From Gallionella sp. (GTDB lineage Bacteria; Pseudomonadota; Gammaproteobacteria; Burkholderiales; Gallionellaceae), in assembly GCA_024654105.1 (NCBI GenBank), contig JANLID010000281.1, positions 1-5,715 on the forward strand: a DNA stretch of 5,715 nucleotides, read 5' to 3'. The notes under the pieces are model-generated. The model was not told the origin of the DNA. It made no database searches and saw only the letters and a program-made list of their open reading frames with translations. Numbering within the stretch: the first letter of the stretch is position 1; each line of letters starts with the position of its first letter. Positions 5,427 to 5,715 of this stretch are shown one piece after another. Both the position numbers and the translations under genes were made by a program.

Positions 5427-5715
5427 ATGCTGGAAGTCAGCAATCTTGCTTGCAGCCGCGGTGATCATCGTTTATTTTCTGGTCTGAGTTTCACCTTGCA
5501 TCCCGGGCAAATCATGCAGGTGCAGGGCGCGAACGGCAGCGGCAAAACCAGCCTGTTGCGCACCTTGTGCGGTTTTCTGATGCCGGATGAGGGAACGATT
5601 GCCTGGCGTGGCGAAAACACCCGTGATCTGGATGAAGATTTCCATGCCGAGATGCTGTATCTCGGGCATTTGAATGCGATCAAGGACGAATTGAGCGCGC
5701 TGGAGAATTTGCGTA
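5427..5715 (+). CDS. ccmA: Cytochrome c maturation ABC ATPase CcmA (N-terminal part, runs off window)
   Basis: The frame starts at ATG 5427 and is open to the right edge; 96 residues are visible, somewhat under half of a typical ~200-residue CcmA. It begins MLEVSNLACSRG, followed by Walker A GANGSGKTSLLR (residues 34-45) and the segment LYLGHLNAIKDELSALENLR (77-96), which is characteristic of CcmA rather than other ABC ATPases. CcmA is the cytoplasmic ATPase of the CcmABCD complex, which releases holo-CcmE for heme delivery to apocytochromes c. It is usually the first gene of the ccm operon, so ccmB-H are expected downstream. Upstream are dsbD and a TATAAT box; the ribosome site is weak. Assignment is confident despite truncation by the window edge. 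Confidence 0.93.
   Translation, partial: MLEVSNLACSRGDHRLFSGLSFTLHPGQIMQVQGANGSGKTSLLRTLCGFLMPDEGTIAWRGENTRDLDEDFHAEMLYLGHLNAIKDELSALENLR

Noticed and set aside
1..5715. CRISPR array, tRNA, rRNA or transposase gene
   Set aside because: No regularly spaced direct repeats, no RNA-gene signatures and no transposase motifs were seen; nearly all bases are accounted for by the genes listed.

Overview
This window looks like chromosome of a Gram-negative, respiratory bacterium, most likely a betaproteobacterium of the Nitrosomonadales/Gallionellaceae type. That placement is an impression from codon and GC usage and from the styles of DsbD, CcmA and DUF3570, not from a database search. All genes are on the + strand and tightly packed. 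Nearly all encode proteins of the periplasm or outer membrane that handle thiols, heme, flavin or possibly metal.

Layout: (1) positions 1-470 hold the C-terminal part of an exported c-type cytochrome with one visible CKACH heme site. (2) 484-996 is a small secreted TlpA-like thioredoxin (WCGPC). (3) 997-1142 is a gap carrying a 100-bp inverted-repeat element with GTAG/CTAC ends, resembling a REP pair. (4) 1143-1379 is a tiny DUF4266-type lipoprotein ending in GGGGCGCN. (5) 1370-2623 is a DUF3570-type protein, probably an outer-membrane beta-barrel, with a His-rich mature N-terminus and the heptad DSVSGAS, which fits the ApbE flavinylation consensus. (6) 2623-3561 is an ApbE-family FAD:protein FMN transferase without an obvious signal peptide. 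(7) 3567-5351 is full-length DsbD. (8) After a short gap with a perfect TATAAT box, 5427 to the window end is the start of ccmA, normally the first gene of a cytochrome c maturation operon.

How they may work together: the overlaps 4266/3570 (10 bp), 3570/ApbE (1 bp) and ApbE/DsbD (4 bp or a 5-bp gap) suggest one translationally coupled transcript. DsbD carries electrons from cytoplasmic thioredoxin to the periplasm. The TlpA-like protein is a plausible recipient and could reduce the CxC of the small lipoprotein and/or apocytochrome CXXCH thiols. ApbE could attach FMN to the DUF3570 barrel. The attractive hypothesis is a poorly described flavin/thiol (possibly metal) redox module at the outer membrane, sitting beside cytochrome c and its maturation genes. 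The TlpA-DUF4266-DUF3570-ApbE grouping is, as far as I recall, recurrent in bacteria, but I know of no established function for the two DUF families.
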